NCBI GenBank assembly: GCA_049516835.1
Contig: JBEKSR010000001.1
Span: 70,472 to 134,471 of the forward strand
Reading direction: 5' to 3'
DNA: 64,000 nucleotides
Source of the DNA: Fen-178 sp049516835
GTDB taxonomy: Bacteria > Acidobacteriota > Terriglobia > Bryobacterales > Bryobacteraceae
The translations under genes and the position numbers were made by a program. Below the pieces are notes generated by a model. That model was not told the origin of the DNA. It saw only the letters and a program-made list of their open reading frames with translations, and did no database searches. Shown in pieces: positions 1 to 7,290 of this stretch. The stretch's first letter is position 1; every line of letters begins with the position of its first letter.

Positions 1-38
1 TTAAAAGGCACATGCTCTACCACCTGAGCTACCGGCCC
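1..38 (-). tRNA. tRNA-Lys (anticodon TTT), 3' part cut by window edge
   Basis: Read on the minus strand from 38 to 1, the sequence gives a 7-base acceptor arm GGGCCGG, the TA at positions 8-9, a D stem GCTC/GAGC around the loop AGGTGGTA, then the anticodon-stem strand TGTGC and loop start CTTTTAA. The anticodon falls on TTT, so this is a lysine tRNA. The rest of the anticodon arm, the T arm and the 3' acceptor strand lie beyond the window. Confidence 0.93.
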
Positions 39-66
39 TGGATGCTGTGGCGGTACGTTGCGATAC

Positions 67-96
67 TTGTTCATTTTATCAGACGGCGGCTATACT
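67..96 (+). promoter_or_regulatory. sigma70-type promoter of the K+ channel gene
   Basis: TTGTTC (67-72) and TATACT (91-96) are separated by 18 bases, which places the transcription start near 103, about nine bases before the chosen ATG at 112. The hexamers match the usual consensus reasonably well. This is prediction only. Confidence 0.5.
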
Positions 97-111
97 TGGT
101 CCAGACAACCG

Positions 112-1131
112 ATGAACCGGCTGGCGCGCCGTTTTCTATTTCTCACCCTGGCGATCGCGGCAACGCTGCTGATCGGAACGGCAGGGTTCACCCTGATCGA
201 CGGCTACCCCCCTTTCGACGCTTTCTACATGACCCTCATCACCATGACCACGGTGGGGTACAACGAGATTCATCCGCTTTCGCAGGCCGGGCGCGTTTTC
301 AATTCTTTTCTGATTTTTTTCGGCGTCACCACGATCTTCATCGCCCTGGGCGCCATGACCCAGACCATCATCGAGCTGGAATTCGGCCATGTTATCGGCA
401 AGCGGCGGACCAAACGCATGATCGACAAGTTGAAGGACCACTACATTATCTGCGGCTACGGGCGCGTGGGGCGCGGCGCCGCCGCGGAACTGCAACACTC
501 CGGCGTCCCCTTTGTGGTGGTGGATAACAGCCCGGAGCGCGTGGAACGCGCCCTGCTGGCGGGCCTGCTCGCCTTGGCGGCCGATTCCACCCGCGATGAG
601 ACCCTGCGCCAGGCGGGCGTGGACCGGGCTCGCGGGCTGGTGGCGGCCCTCGCCACGGACGCCGACAACCTCTTTGTGCTGCTTTCCGCCAAAGGCCTCA
701 ATCCGCGCATTTACGTGGCGGCGCGCGCGGCCGAAGAAGGCGCCGAGGAGAAGATGCGGCGCGCCGGCGCGGATGCCGTCTTCGCTCCCTACTCCATCGC
801 CGGCCACCGCCTGGCGCAGTCGCTGCTGCGGCCGCACGTGGTGCAGTTTCTCGACTTCACCACCAAGGACATCGGCATGGACGTGGCCATCGAGCAGGTG
901 CGCGTTTCCGAAACCAGCGAGGTGGTTTCGAGGACCATCAAGGAGATGCAGTACCGCCGCGATGTCGGCGTGATCGTCATGGCCATCCGCAAGGGCGACG
1001 GACACATGCTGTTCAATCCGCCGGCCGACACGGCCGTCGAGGGCGGCGATTACCTGATCGTCATGGGCCGCCAGGAAAACTTGCGCACTTTGGAAGGATT
1101 GCTGGCCGGGTCTGGCAGCCGGCGGGAATAA
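112..1131 (+). CDS. Potassium channel with cytoplasmic TrkA-N (RCK) domain
   Basis: A 339-residue two-helix potassium channel subunit. Residues about 7-30 and 75-100 are membrane helices flanking a pore loop with the selectivity-filter motif TMTTVGYNE. They are followed by a Rossmann NAD-binding domain (GYGRVGRGA) and a C-terminal TrkA-C-like domain. Family knowledge: such MthK/Kch-like proteins form tetrameric channels gated by ligands bound to the RCK ring at the inner membrane. An in-frame start exists at 58, but the ATG at 112 gives a natural short N-terminus before the first helix and fits the promoter at 67-96. The gene stands alone, divergent from the tRNA. Confidence 0.88.
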   Translation: MNRLARRFLFLTLAIAATLLIGTAGFTLIDGYPPFDAFYMTLITMTTVGYNEIHPLSQAGRVFNSFLIFFGVTTIFIALGAMTQTIIELEFGHVIGKRRTKRMIDKLKDHYIICGYGRVGRGAAAELQHSGVPFVVVDNSPERVERALLAGLLALAADSTRDETLRQAGVDRARGLVAALATDADNLFVLLSAKGLNPRIYVAARAAEEGAEEKMRRAGADAVFAPYSIAGHRLAQSLLRPHVVQFLDFTTKDIGMDVAIEQVRVSETSEVVSRTIKEMQYRRDVGVIVMAIRKGDGHMLFNPPADTAVEGGDYLIVMGRQENLRTLEGLLAGSGSRRE

Positions 1132-1188
1132 AGGAGTCCGCGGCGCGGTGCTGCACGGTATAATGACATGGGTTGCGTGTAGCCGGTT

Positions 1189-1809
1189 ATGCTGAAGCGT
1201 TTTCGTCAGTTTATCGATTCCATTGTCTTCGCGGGCCTGAAGCCGGACGCTCCCAGGGAGCAGGCCAAGCAAATGCGGCGGCTCGGCCCGCTGCGCGGTC
1301 TACTGGAGCGTGTTCTGCTTCGGCCGGCGCCCTCCGACCCCCTGTATCTCAGCAATCGCACGTTCGACCAGAAGGTGAAGCTCGGGCTGGCGATAGCAGT
1401 GCCGTGCCTGATTGCGGTGGGCGTCACCGTGCTCGGGCTGAGCCACTTCTTTCATGCCAACACTCCTGGGCCCGCCGCCGAGCCGTCTGCCGCCGAACTG
1501 GCAGCGAAGCTCCTGCCGAATGTGGACAAGACCATCACTATCGAGGTCAACAAGGACGTGCAGGTGTTGGATGCGCATGTCGAACGTGAGGGCGGAGTGA
1601 AAGTGGCCGGCACGGTCAAGAACAACACCGACCACCTGATTCATACGACGGAGATCATCCTCAACGTGACCGATAGCACGGGTTCGCACCTGGGAGCGGT
1701 GAGCGCCCGGGTGGACAACCTGGCGCCCCGTGCCACGGCGAAATTCCAGGTCTTCATCGAGCAGAAAGACGCTGCTTTCGCGCTGGTACGCGAAGTCCAA
1801 ACGCAATAG
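1189..1809 (+). CDS. Single-pass membrane protein with FxLYD-like C-terminal domain
   Basis: A 206-residue protein of unknown function. It has a basic cytoplasmic N-terminus (about 1-65), one membrane helix (about 68-90), an Ala/Pro-rich linker, and a C-terminal beta-rich domain (about 115-200) with the pattern GTVKNNTDHLI...NLAPRATAKF seen in FxLYD/DUF3426-type extracytoplasmic domains. A TATAAT at 1159-1164 lies 24 bases before the ATG and may be the -10 box. The assignment rests on fold-like pattern only, so the role is unknown. Confidence 0.65.
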   Translation: MLKRFRQFIDSIVFAGLKPDAPREQAKQMRRLGPLRGLLERVLLRPAPSDPLYLSNRTFDQKVKLGLAIAVPCLIAVGVTVLGLSHFFHANTPGPAAEPSAAELAAKLLPNVDKTITIEVNKDVQVLDAHVEREGGVKVAGTVKNNTDHLIHTTEIILNVTDSTGSHLGAVSARVDNLAPRATAKFQVFIEQKDAAFALVREVQTQ

Positions 1810-1821
1810 CGGGCGGCGCCG

Positions 1822-2238
1822 CTACATGCGCGGAGGGGCGAAGAACTGGAGCGGCTCGAGCGCGGCGATGCGCCACTTCTTGCCGGACTTCTCGACGCGG
1901 CACTTCACGCTCTGGCGGCGCCGCTCGGCGACTGCGCCATCCTGCCGATCCACAATATGAACCAGCCAATCCAACTCCACGGCGCGGCTGCGATCATCCC
2001 CCTCTTCCCCGACCAACTCGATCGACGACTGCACTTCGGCCTCGCGCAGAAGGGCCGTGACGCTGGCGCGGAGCGCCTCGTATCCCGGCATGGCGGGATC
2101 GAAAGCGTTCATAAATGCGATGGCATTGGCCTCGCTCAGCGCCGACGCCATGGAGGCAAAGAGATCCCATACCTGCTGCGCGGAATCGGCCCGGAGGCGG
2201 GCCGCGAAGGGAACCAGGAGCAGCACGCGGCGCGTCAT
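1822..2238 (-). CDS. Hypothetical secreted protein, NTF2-like
   Basis: A 138-residue protein with a short hydrophobic N-terminus (LLLVPFAARLRA) that looks like a signal peptide, then an alpha/beta region with helical AFMNAFDPAMPGYEALRASV and late strands. The layout resembles SnoaL/NTF2-like domains, but no catalytic motif is visible. It starts one base after the argJ stop (TGA-A-ATG on the minus strand), so it is almost certainly the last gene of the aroC-def-fmt-argJ operon and translationally coupled to argJ. Confidence 0.6.
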   Translation of the reverse strand: MTRRVLLLVPFAARLRADSAQQVWDLFASMASALSEANAIAFMNAFDPAMPGYEALRASVTALLREAEVQSSIELVGEEGDDRSRAVELDWLVHIVDRQDGAVAERRRQSVKCRVEKSGKKWRIAALEPLQFFAPPRM

Positions 2239-2239
2239 T

Positions 2240-3418
2240 TCAAGTCCTGTAGCTGGTGTTGATTTGAATGTAGCCCTCGGTGAGGTCGCACGTCCAGAAG
2301 CGCGCCGTGCCCTGGCCCTTGCCGCGGACGGTCACGCGGATTTCGCACTCGGGGGCGTCCAGCTTACGCTTCAACCGGGGCTCGGAAAACGACACCGCCA
2401 GGCCTCCGTGGCACACCATGACACCTTGCATGTAGACGTCGGTTTTGGAAGGATCGAAGGCTACTCCGGCATTGCCCGCGGCGGAGAGGATGCGGCCCCA
2501 GTTGGGATCGGAGCCCGCCACCGCCGTTTTCACCAGGGGCGAGTTGGCGATGGCGCGCGCCATGCGCGCCGCGCCATGGTTATTGGAGATCCCGGAAACC
2601 ACGATGGTGATGAACTTGCGCGCACCTTCGCCGTCGCGCGCGATGGCCTGCGCCAGCGACTCCATCACCTGGGTGATGCGCTCTTCCACTTTGGGAAGCT
2701 CGCGGGGATCCGGGCGCACTCCGGAAGCGCCGTTGGCCAGCAGCACCAGCGTGTCGTTGGTGGAAGTGTCTCCGTCCACCGAAAGGCGGTGGTAGCTGCG
2801 CTCGACGCCGCGCTTGAGGATGGCGCGCAGTTGCGCCGGCGGAACGGAGGCGTCGGTCATGACGAACCCCAGGGTGGTGGCCATCAGCGGCTGGATCATG
2901 CCCGAGCCTTTGGTCATGCCCGCGATCCGCACCACGCCGCGCCGCAGACTGGTTTCGGCGAAGGCGGTCTTGGGCACGAGGTCGGTGGTCATGATGGCGC
3001 GGGCCGCGTCGTCGAAACGCCCGGTGCCGAGGCCGCCGACGAGCCTCGGGAGAGCGTCGATGATTTTCCGCGGATCGAGTTCCACCCCGATCACGCCGGT
3101 GGAGGCCGGCAGCACCTGCGAAACCGGCAGCCTCAGAAGTTTCGCGGCTGCTTTGGAGGTGGCGAGCGCCACCGCGTCGCCGGTGCGGGTGGCGCAGTTG
3201 GCGTTGCCGGCGTTGACCAGGATGGCCCCCACGAGGCCGCGCGACAGCTTCAAATGCCGGCGGCAGAGCTTCACCGGAGCGGCCTCGACGCGGTTCTGGG
3301 TAAACACGGCGGCGGCGCTGGCCGCGAGCCCCGTGACAATCAGGGCCAAGTCGTCCTTCTCCACCTGGCGAATGCCGGCGTAGGTGGCAGCGTAGGCATA
3401 TCCCAGCGGCAGGGTCAA
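2240..3418 (-). CDS. argJ: Bifunctional ornithine acetyltransferase / N-acetylglutamate synthase
   Basis: A 392-residue ArgJ. It moves the acetyl group from N-acetylornithine to glutamate in the cyclic arginine pathway, and in bifunctional forms also makes N-acetylglutamate from acetyl-CoA. The self-cleavage site is visible as PASTGVIG, in which the Thr becomes the N-terminal nucleophile of the beta chain. NAGNANC and the C-terminal GSDPNWGRI are further family signatures. The start is TTG at 3418, overlapping the TGA of fmt (TTGA). Length is normal for the family. It is fourth in the operon aroC-def-fmt-argJ. Confidence 0.95.
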   Translation of the reverse strand: MTLPLGYAYAATYAGIRQVEKDDLALIVTGLAASAAAVFTQNRVEAAPVKLCRRHLKLSRGLVGAILVNAGNANCATRTGDAVALATSKAAAKLLRLPVSQVLPASTGVIGVELDPRKIIDALPRLVGGLGTGRFDDAARAIMTTDLVPKTAFAETSLRRGVVRIAGMTKGSGMIQPLMATTLGFVMTDASVPPAQLRAILKRGVERSYHRLSVDGDTSTNDTLVLLANGASGVRPDPRELPKVEERITQVMESLAQAIARDGEGARKFITIVVSGISNNHGAARMARAIANSPLVKTAVAGSDPNWGRILSAAGNAGVAFDPSKTDVYMQGVMVCHGGLAVSFSEPRLKRKLDAPECEIRVTVRGKGQGTARFWTCDLTEGYIQINTSYRT

Positions 3419-4365
3419 AGGCGCATCCCTCCTATGTCCTCATCTTCCGCCAAATGCTGGCCGTTGGCAAATTCGGCGGCGGAGATGCGTTTGCGGCCCT
3501 CGAGCTGAACCTCGAGAAGTTGGAGGGCGCCGGAGCCGCAGCTTACCACCAGCGGCTTCACGGCGGAGATGCGGCCGGGGGGCCGGGGGCCAGGGGCCGG
3601 GGGCCGGAGGTCGGGGGCCAGGCGCGATTTCCAGAGGTGAAGGGTTTGGCCGCGGAAAGTGGTGAATGCGCCGGGCCAGGGCTGCAAAGCGCGCACACGA
3701 TTGTGAATCGACTGGGCGGGTTGGCTCCAGTCCACCATCCCGTCTTCTTTCTTCAGCAGCCGTGCGTAGGTGGCCTGGGATGAGTCCTGCTTCTGGGGAA
3801 CGATGGCGCCAGCCGCCAGACCGGCGAGCGTTTCCACCAGCAGATCCGCCCCCATGGCGGCCAGGCGTGCCCCGAGTTCTACGGCGTTCTCGTCCGGCCC
3901 GATTTCCGTCCAGGTCTTCAAAAGCATGTCGCCGGTATCGAGGCCGGCGTCGATGCGCATGGTGGTGACGCCGGTGCGCGTCTCGCCGTTGAGGATGGCC
4001 CATTGAATGGGTCCAGCCCCGCGGTACTTGGGCAACAGCGAGGCGTGCACGTTGACGATCCCGAGCGGCGCCAGGTCGATCACGGTCTGCGGAATGATCT
4101 GGCCGTAACCCACCACCACCATGGCCTCCGCCCCGAGGGCGCGCAGGAAATCGACGGCCTCCGGCAGCTTCACGCGCTCCGGCTGGCGGACTGGCAGCCC
4201 CATCCGCGCGGCGGCTTCTTTCACGGGTGGCGGCGAGGGGTGCTGTCCGCGGCCGCGGGGCCGGTCGGGCTGCGTCACCACCGCCAGCACCTGGTGCCCG
4301 GCCTCCACTATGCGCTCGAGCGTGGGGACGGCGAAGGCTGGAGTTCCCAAGAAGACCAGGCGCAT
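3415..4365 (-). CDS. fmt: Methionyl-tRNA formyltransferase
   Basis: A 316-residue Fmt that formylates initiator Met-tRNA using 10-formyl-THF. The N-terminal formyltransferase domain carries FLGTPAFAVP, the NVHASLLPKYRGAGPI catalytic block (Asn/His) and the downstream Asp in DAGLDTGDM; the C-terminal OB-like domain includes LQLLEVQLEGRKR. It lies 10 bases downstream of def, the usual pairing of deformylase and formylase. The region coding the linker between the two domains carries a GGGGCC-type low-complexity expansion at about 3574-3632, which adds a short Pro/Gly-rich insert (APGPRPPG). Confidence 0.96.
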   Translation of the reverse strand: MRLVFLGTPAFAVPTLERIVEAGHQVLAVVTQPDRPRGRGQHPSPPPVKEAAARMGLPVRQPERVKLPEAVDFLRALGAEAMVVVGYGQIIPQTVIDLAPLGIVNVHASLLPKYRGAGPIQWAILNGETRTGVTTMRIDAGLDTGDMLLKTWTEIGPDENAVELGARLAAMGADLLVETLAGLAAGAIVPQKQDSSQATYARLLKKEDGMVDWSQPAQSIHNRVRALQPWPGAFTTFRGQTLHLWKSRLAPDLRPPAPGPRPPGRISAVKPLVVSCGSGALQLLEVQLEGRKRISAAEFANGQHLAEDEDIGGMRL

Positions 4366-4375
4366 CGCCGGCGCC

Positions 4376-4891
4376 TCAACCCCACTCCCCGGCGCGTTGG
4401 AGTTTCTTGATCTTGCGCTTCATCAGGTCGCGCTTCAGCGCGCTGATGTGGGTGATGTAGAGGCGGCCATTGAGGTGGTCGGTTTCATGCAAGAACGCGC
4501 GCGCCAGCACGTCTTCGCCGGTCTTTTCGAACTCCTCGCCGCGGGCGTTCCGGGCGCGCACCGTGACGCGCTTGGCCCGCCGCACCTGCTCGCGAAATCC
4601 CGGGATGCTGAGGCAGCCCTCCTCGCCCTCCTGCTTGCCCTCGATGCGAACGATCTGGGGATTGATCAAGACAAGTTTGTCGGCCGGATTCTCGCCATTG
4701 GAGACATCGATGACGGAGATTTTCTTGGAGAAGCCGATCTGCGGCGCGGCCAGCCCCACCCCTTTGGCGGCGTACATGGATTCGAACATGTCCTCGAGGA
4801 ATTTGTGCAGCTCCGGGGTATCGAATTCGGTAACGTCCTCGGCCTCGCGCTCCAGCACCGGATTCCCGAACTTCACAATCGGATAAACCAT
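4376..4891 (-). CDS. def: Peptide deformylase
   Basis: A 171-residue PDF, the metal enzyme that removes the formyl group from nascent proteins. All three family motifs are intact: GVGLAAPQIG, EEGCLSIPG (Cys metal ligand) and HETDHLNG (two His ligands and the catalytic Glu). Length is typical. It lies 5 bases after aroC and 10 before fmt, so it is probably cotranscribed and works with Fmt on the same formyl group. Confidence 0.97.
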   Translation of the reverse strand: MVYPIVKFGNPVLEREAEDVTEFDTPELHKFLEDMFESMYAAKGVGLAAPQIGFSKKISVIDVSNGENPADKLVLINPQIVRIEGKQEGEEGCLSIPGFREQVRRAKRVTVRARNARGEEFEKTGEDVLARAFLHETDHLNGRLYITHISALKRDLMKRKIKKLQRAGEWG

Positions 4892-4896
4892 AAGAA

Positions 4897-6069
4897 TCAG
4901 AAACTCCTCACCTGTTCCCGGTAGCCTTCGAAATTCCGCCGTGTCTCACCGAGCGAGTCGCCACCGAACTTCTCGAGGAACGCCTGAGCCAGCACGATCG
5001 CCATCATGGCCTCCCCGATGACGCCGGCGGCCGGCGCCACGCACACGTCGGAGCGCTCGTAGGCGGCCAGGGCCGGTTCGCGGGTGGCCAGGTCGACGGA
5101 CTCGAGCGGCCGCCGCAGCGTGGAAATGGGCTTGAGCAAGCCGCGCACGACGATGTCCTGGCCGTTGGTAATGCCGCCTTCGAGGCCTCCCGCGCGATTG
5201 GCGCCGCGCGTAAAGCGGCGCTCCCCGCGATCATAGTGGATGGTGTCCTGGACCTTCGATCCGAAGCTCGCCGCGCCCTCCGCCGCGAAGCCGATTTCGA
5301 CTCCCTTCACCGCCTGCATGGAGACGATGGCCTGCGCCAGGCGGCCATCGAGACGCGAATCCCACGTCACATGCGATCCCAGCCCCACGGGGACGCCGCG
5401 CGCCACCACCTCGAAGACGCCGCCGACGGTATCGCCGGTGCGGAACGCCTGGTCGACCGCGGCTTTCATACGGACTTCGGTTTCCGCGTCCACGCAGCCC
5501 AGCAGCACTTCCGGCTGGCGGCTGAGAGCGACAATCTCCTCCCACGCGGCGGCGCGCTCGAGCCGCACGGGGCCCACGGCGATCACGTGGCTCAACACCT
5601 GGATGCCGAATTCCCCCAGCAGCGCCTTGGCCAGCGCGCCCACGGCCACACGCGCCGCCGTTTCGCGGGCGCTGGCGCGCTCGAGGATGCAGCGCGCGTC
5701 GTCAAAATCGTACTTGATGGCGCCCGCCAGGTCGGCGTGGCCGGGCCGCGGGTGCGTCACCGCCTGGCGCCGGTCCCCGGCGCCCTCGGTGTCTTCCACG
5801 GGAAGCGCCTCGGCCCAGTTCTGCCAGTCGCGATTACGGATGAGGATGGCCACCGGCGAGCCGATGGTGCGGGAATGGCGGACGCCCGCGACGATCTGGG
5901 CGCGGTCCTCCTCGATCTTCATGCGGCCGCCGCGGCCGTAGCCCTGCTGGCGGCGCCACAGCTCGTGGTTGACGGCCTTCAACGATATGGGTATGCCGGC
6001 GGGAAGCCCTGCGAGCGTCGCCACGAGACACTCGCCATGGGACTCTCCGGCCGTCTCAAAGCGCAACAT
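4897..6069 (-). CDS. aroC: Chorismate synthase
   Basis: A 390-residue enzyme for the last shikimate step (EPSP to chorismate, needing reduced FMN). It begins with FETAGESHGECLVA, the standard N-terminal signature, has RPGHADLAGAIKYDFDDAR in the middle (with the catalytic ASARETAARVA region) and GGITNGQDIVVR further on. It is the first gene of the minus-strand operon. No promoter was resolved in the 80 bases before the small gene at 6151. Confidence 0.97.
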   Translation of the reverse strand: MLRFETAGESHGECLVATLAGLPAGIPISLKAVNHELWRRQQGYGRGGRMKIEEDRAQIVAGVRHSRTIGSPVAILIRNRDWQNWAEALPVEDTEGAGDRRQAVTHPRPGHADLAGAIKYDFDDARCILERASARETAARVAVGALAKALLGEFGIQVLSHVIAVGPVRLERAAAWEEIVALSRQPEVLLGCVDAETEVRMKAAVDQAFRTGDTVGGVFEVVARGVPVGLGSHVTWDSRLDGRLAQAIVSMQAVKGVEIGFAAEGAASFGSKVQDTIHYDRGERRFTRGANRAGGLEGGITNGQDIVVRGLLKPISTLRRPLESVDLATREPALAAYERSDVCVAPAAGVIGEAMMAIVLAQAFLEKFGGDSLGETRRNFEGYREQVRSF

Positions 6070-6150
6070 CGGATGAGAATTCTCATCGTAGCAGACTCGA
6101 ACAATTATCTGGCTGAATGCGTATGAAGATGATGGAAGCGGAGGCTTGCC

Positions 6151-6342
6151 GTGGTGAAGTTTCTCCTGTGGTGCATTCTGCTGGTGCTGTGCTGGCCCCT
6201 GGCCCTGATCGCGCTGGTGCTCTACCCCCTGGTTTGGCTGCTGCTGCTGCCGTTCCGCCTGGTGGGGATTGCGGTCGGCGGCGCGCTGTCGCTGGTGTGG
6301 TCCCTGGTGACGCTGCCGGCGCGCCTGCTGCGGGCGTGGTAG
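6151..6342 (+). CDS. Small hydrophobic membrane protein
   Basis: A 63-residue, almost wholly hydrophobic protein (Leu/Val/Trp rich) with two or three predicted membrane spans. The GTG start at 6151 is preceded by a GGAGG Shine-Dalgarno a few bases upstream, which argues that it is translated. It converges with the PilZ gene, two bases apart at the stops. No family is recognised. Confidence is limited by its size. Confidence 0.5.
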   Translation: MVKFLLWCILLVLCWPLALIALVLYPLVWLLLLPFRLVGIAVGGALSLVWSLVTLPARLLRAW

Positions 6343-6344
6343 AT

Positions 6345-6749
6345 CTAACCTGGCAGGCGGAACTCCACCGGCGTCGGTATGGCCGTCTGTTGGAAGGCCC
6401 GCGAACCCTGGGTGCGGAATTCATACCGCTCGATCACCACGGCCGCCCCCTTTTCGTTACTCCGTACGACACAGCCGTAGATCATGAGCTTCATGGGGCA
6501 GGAGTCGTTGAGCAGAACCGGCCAGCTCATCGACAATTCGATCGGCATGCCAACGCCGAGCGTGTTTTCGGCGGTGAACCACACTCCGCCGCTCGAGATG
6601 TTCAGGGTTTTTCCCGCGCCGGTCTCAGCGATGCGCTGGCCGTAAAGCATCTTGTAGCGCAATTCTTGAGCGATCTCGAAGCGCCGTTTCGTGCGCCTTT
6701 CCCGCTGGCCGTTGCCGACGGTCTGTTCCTCGCGAGTCTCGGTCACCAC
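6345..6749 (-). CDS. PilZ-domain protein
   Basis: About 134 residues forming a single PilZ domain. The motif RERRTKRRF at the start matches the RxxxR c-di-GMP binding arm, followed by TLNISSGGVWF, which matches the (D/N)xSxxG element. This suggests a small c-di-GMP-binding regulator. The open frame extends to 6923, but the GTG at 6749 is preceded by GGAAGG and starts just before the binding arm, so it was chosen. The upstream region holds the two RNA-like units described below. Confidence 0.75.
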   Translation of the reverse strand: MVTETREEQTVGNGQRERRTKRRFEIAQELRYKMLYGQRIAETGAGKTLNISSGGVWFTAENTLGVGMPIELSMSWPVLLNDSCPMKLMIYGCVVRSNEKGAAVVIERYEFRTQGSRAFQQTAIPTPVEFRLPG

Positions 6750-6913
6750 ACACCACCTTCCATCCGCAAAACTACACTGGACCGGCGGTGCGCTCAAGAT
6801 GTCTTTGGTTAGTCCGGAGGCGCTAACCGGGCCCCGGAGGGAAGCGGCGCTCCGGCCGCAGGCGACTGAATCCACGGCACAGACCGAGGGCGAGAAAACC
6901 CTGTGAAAACACC

Positions 6914-6942
6914 TGGACAACAAGGCCCCATATTGCTGATAT
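6914..6942 (+). promoter_or_regulatory. Promoter of sRNA-like unit 1
   Basis: TGGACA (6914-6919), 17 bases, TGATAT (6937-6942). Copy 2 has the same -35 hexamer at the same 17-base spacing before TAGTAT, while the spacer bases differ between copies. That pattern is expected of a selected promoter. Confidence 0.6.
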
Positions 6943-6948
6943 CAGGAC

Positions 6949-7043
6949 AACACAGACAGCATCCCTGGCGGTGAGTCCCCTCCCGCCGCCAACCCCTCCG
7001 AGTGCCGGCCCCATGATACCCAGTTCGGGGCCTTGCACCTTTT
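6949..7043 (+). ncRNA. Putative small RNA, tandem copy 1
   Basis: A predicted transcript of about 90 nt. Hairpin 1 pairs GGCGGTG (6967-6973) with CGCCGCC (6984-6990) through one G-U pair and has the C-rich loop AGTCCCCTCC. Hairpin 2 pairs GGCCCC with GGGGCC (ending at 7032), can be lengthened by outer TGC/GCA pairs, and is followed by a T-rich stretch to 7043. A second CCCCTCC lies between the hairpins. No open frame fits. The family is not recognised. Confidence 0.55.
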
Positions 7044-7130
7044 GCCGCGAAATGGCGAGCATGAATGAACTAGAGGTACTACGCCAGATCCCCCCAAAAA
7101 AGGGAGACCGCATCCCCCCACAAAAAAAAT
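7044..7130. other. Spacer between the two sRNA-like units
   Basis: The 87-base stretch contains two runs of six C (near 7090 and 7113), each followed by A-rich sequence. I see no gene, promoter or stable hairpin. The whole 6750-7290 interval is non-coding apart from the two RNA-like units. Confidence 0.5.
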
Positions 7131-7143
7131 TCTGAGAAATCAC

Positions 7144-7172
7144 TGGACAAGCAGACCTTAAACTGCTAGTAT
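7144..7172 (+). promoter_or_regulatory. Promoter of sRNA-like unit 2
   Basis: TGGACA (7144-7149), 17-base spacer, TAGTAT (7167-7172). It is the counterpart of the promoter at 6914-6942 and the unit spacing is exactly 230 bases. Confidence 0.6.
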
Positions 7173-7178
7173 CAATAC

Positions 7179-7271
7179 AACACAGACAGCATCCCTGGCG
7201 GTGAGTCCCCTCCCACCGCCAACTCTCTGAGTGCAGGCCCCGAGATACCCAGCTCGGGGCCATTAATTTTT
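7179..7271 (+). ncRNA. Putative small RNA, tandem copy 2
   Basis: About 90 nt, strongly similar to copy 1 over the conserved block ACAACACAGACAGC onward. Hairpin 1 is perfect: GGCGGTG (7197-7203) with CACCGCC (7214-7220), same loop AGTCCCCTCC. Hairpin 2 is perfect over nine pairs: GGCCCCGAG (7236-7244), loop ATACCCAG, CTCGGGGCC (7253-7261), then ATTAATTTTT, which resembles an intrinsic terminator. It lies just before the convergent 3' end of the selenoprotein gene. Confidence 0.58.
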
Positions 7272-7290
7272 GGGGGCCAGTTTTTGGGAC

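Noticed and set aside
6914..7271. Reading the tandem units as protein-coding on the minus strand
   Set aside because: Open frames there have no start signals or family features, and changes between copies keep hairpin pairing rather than codons.
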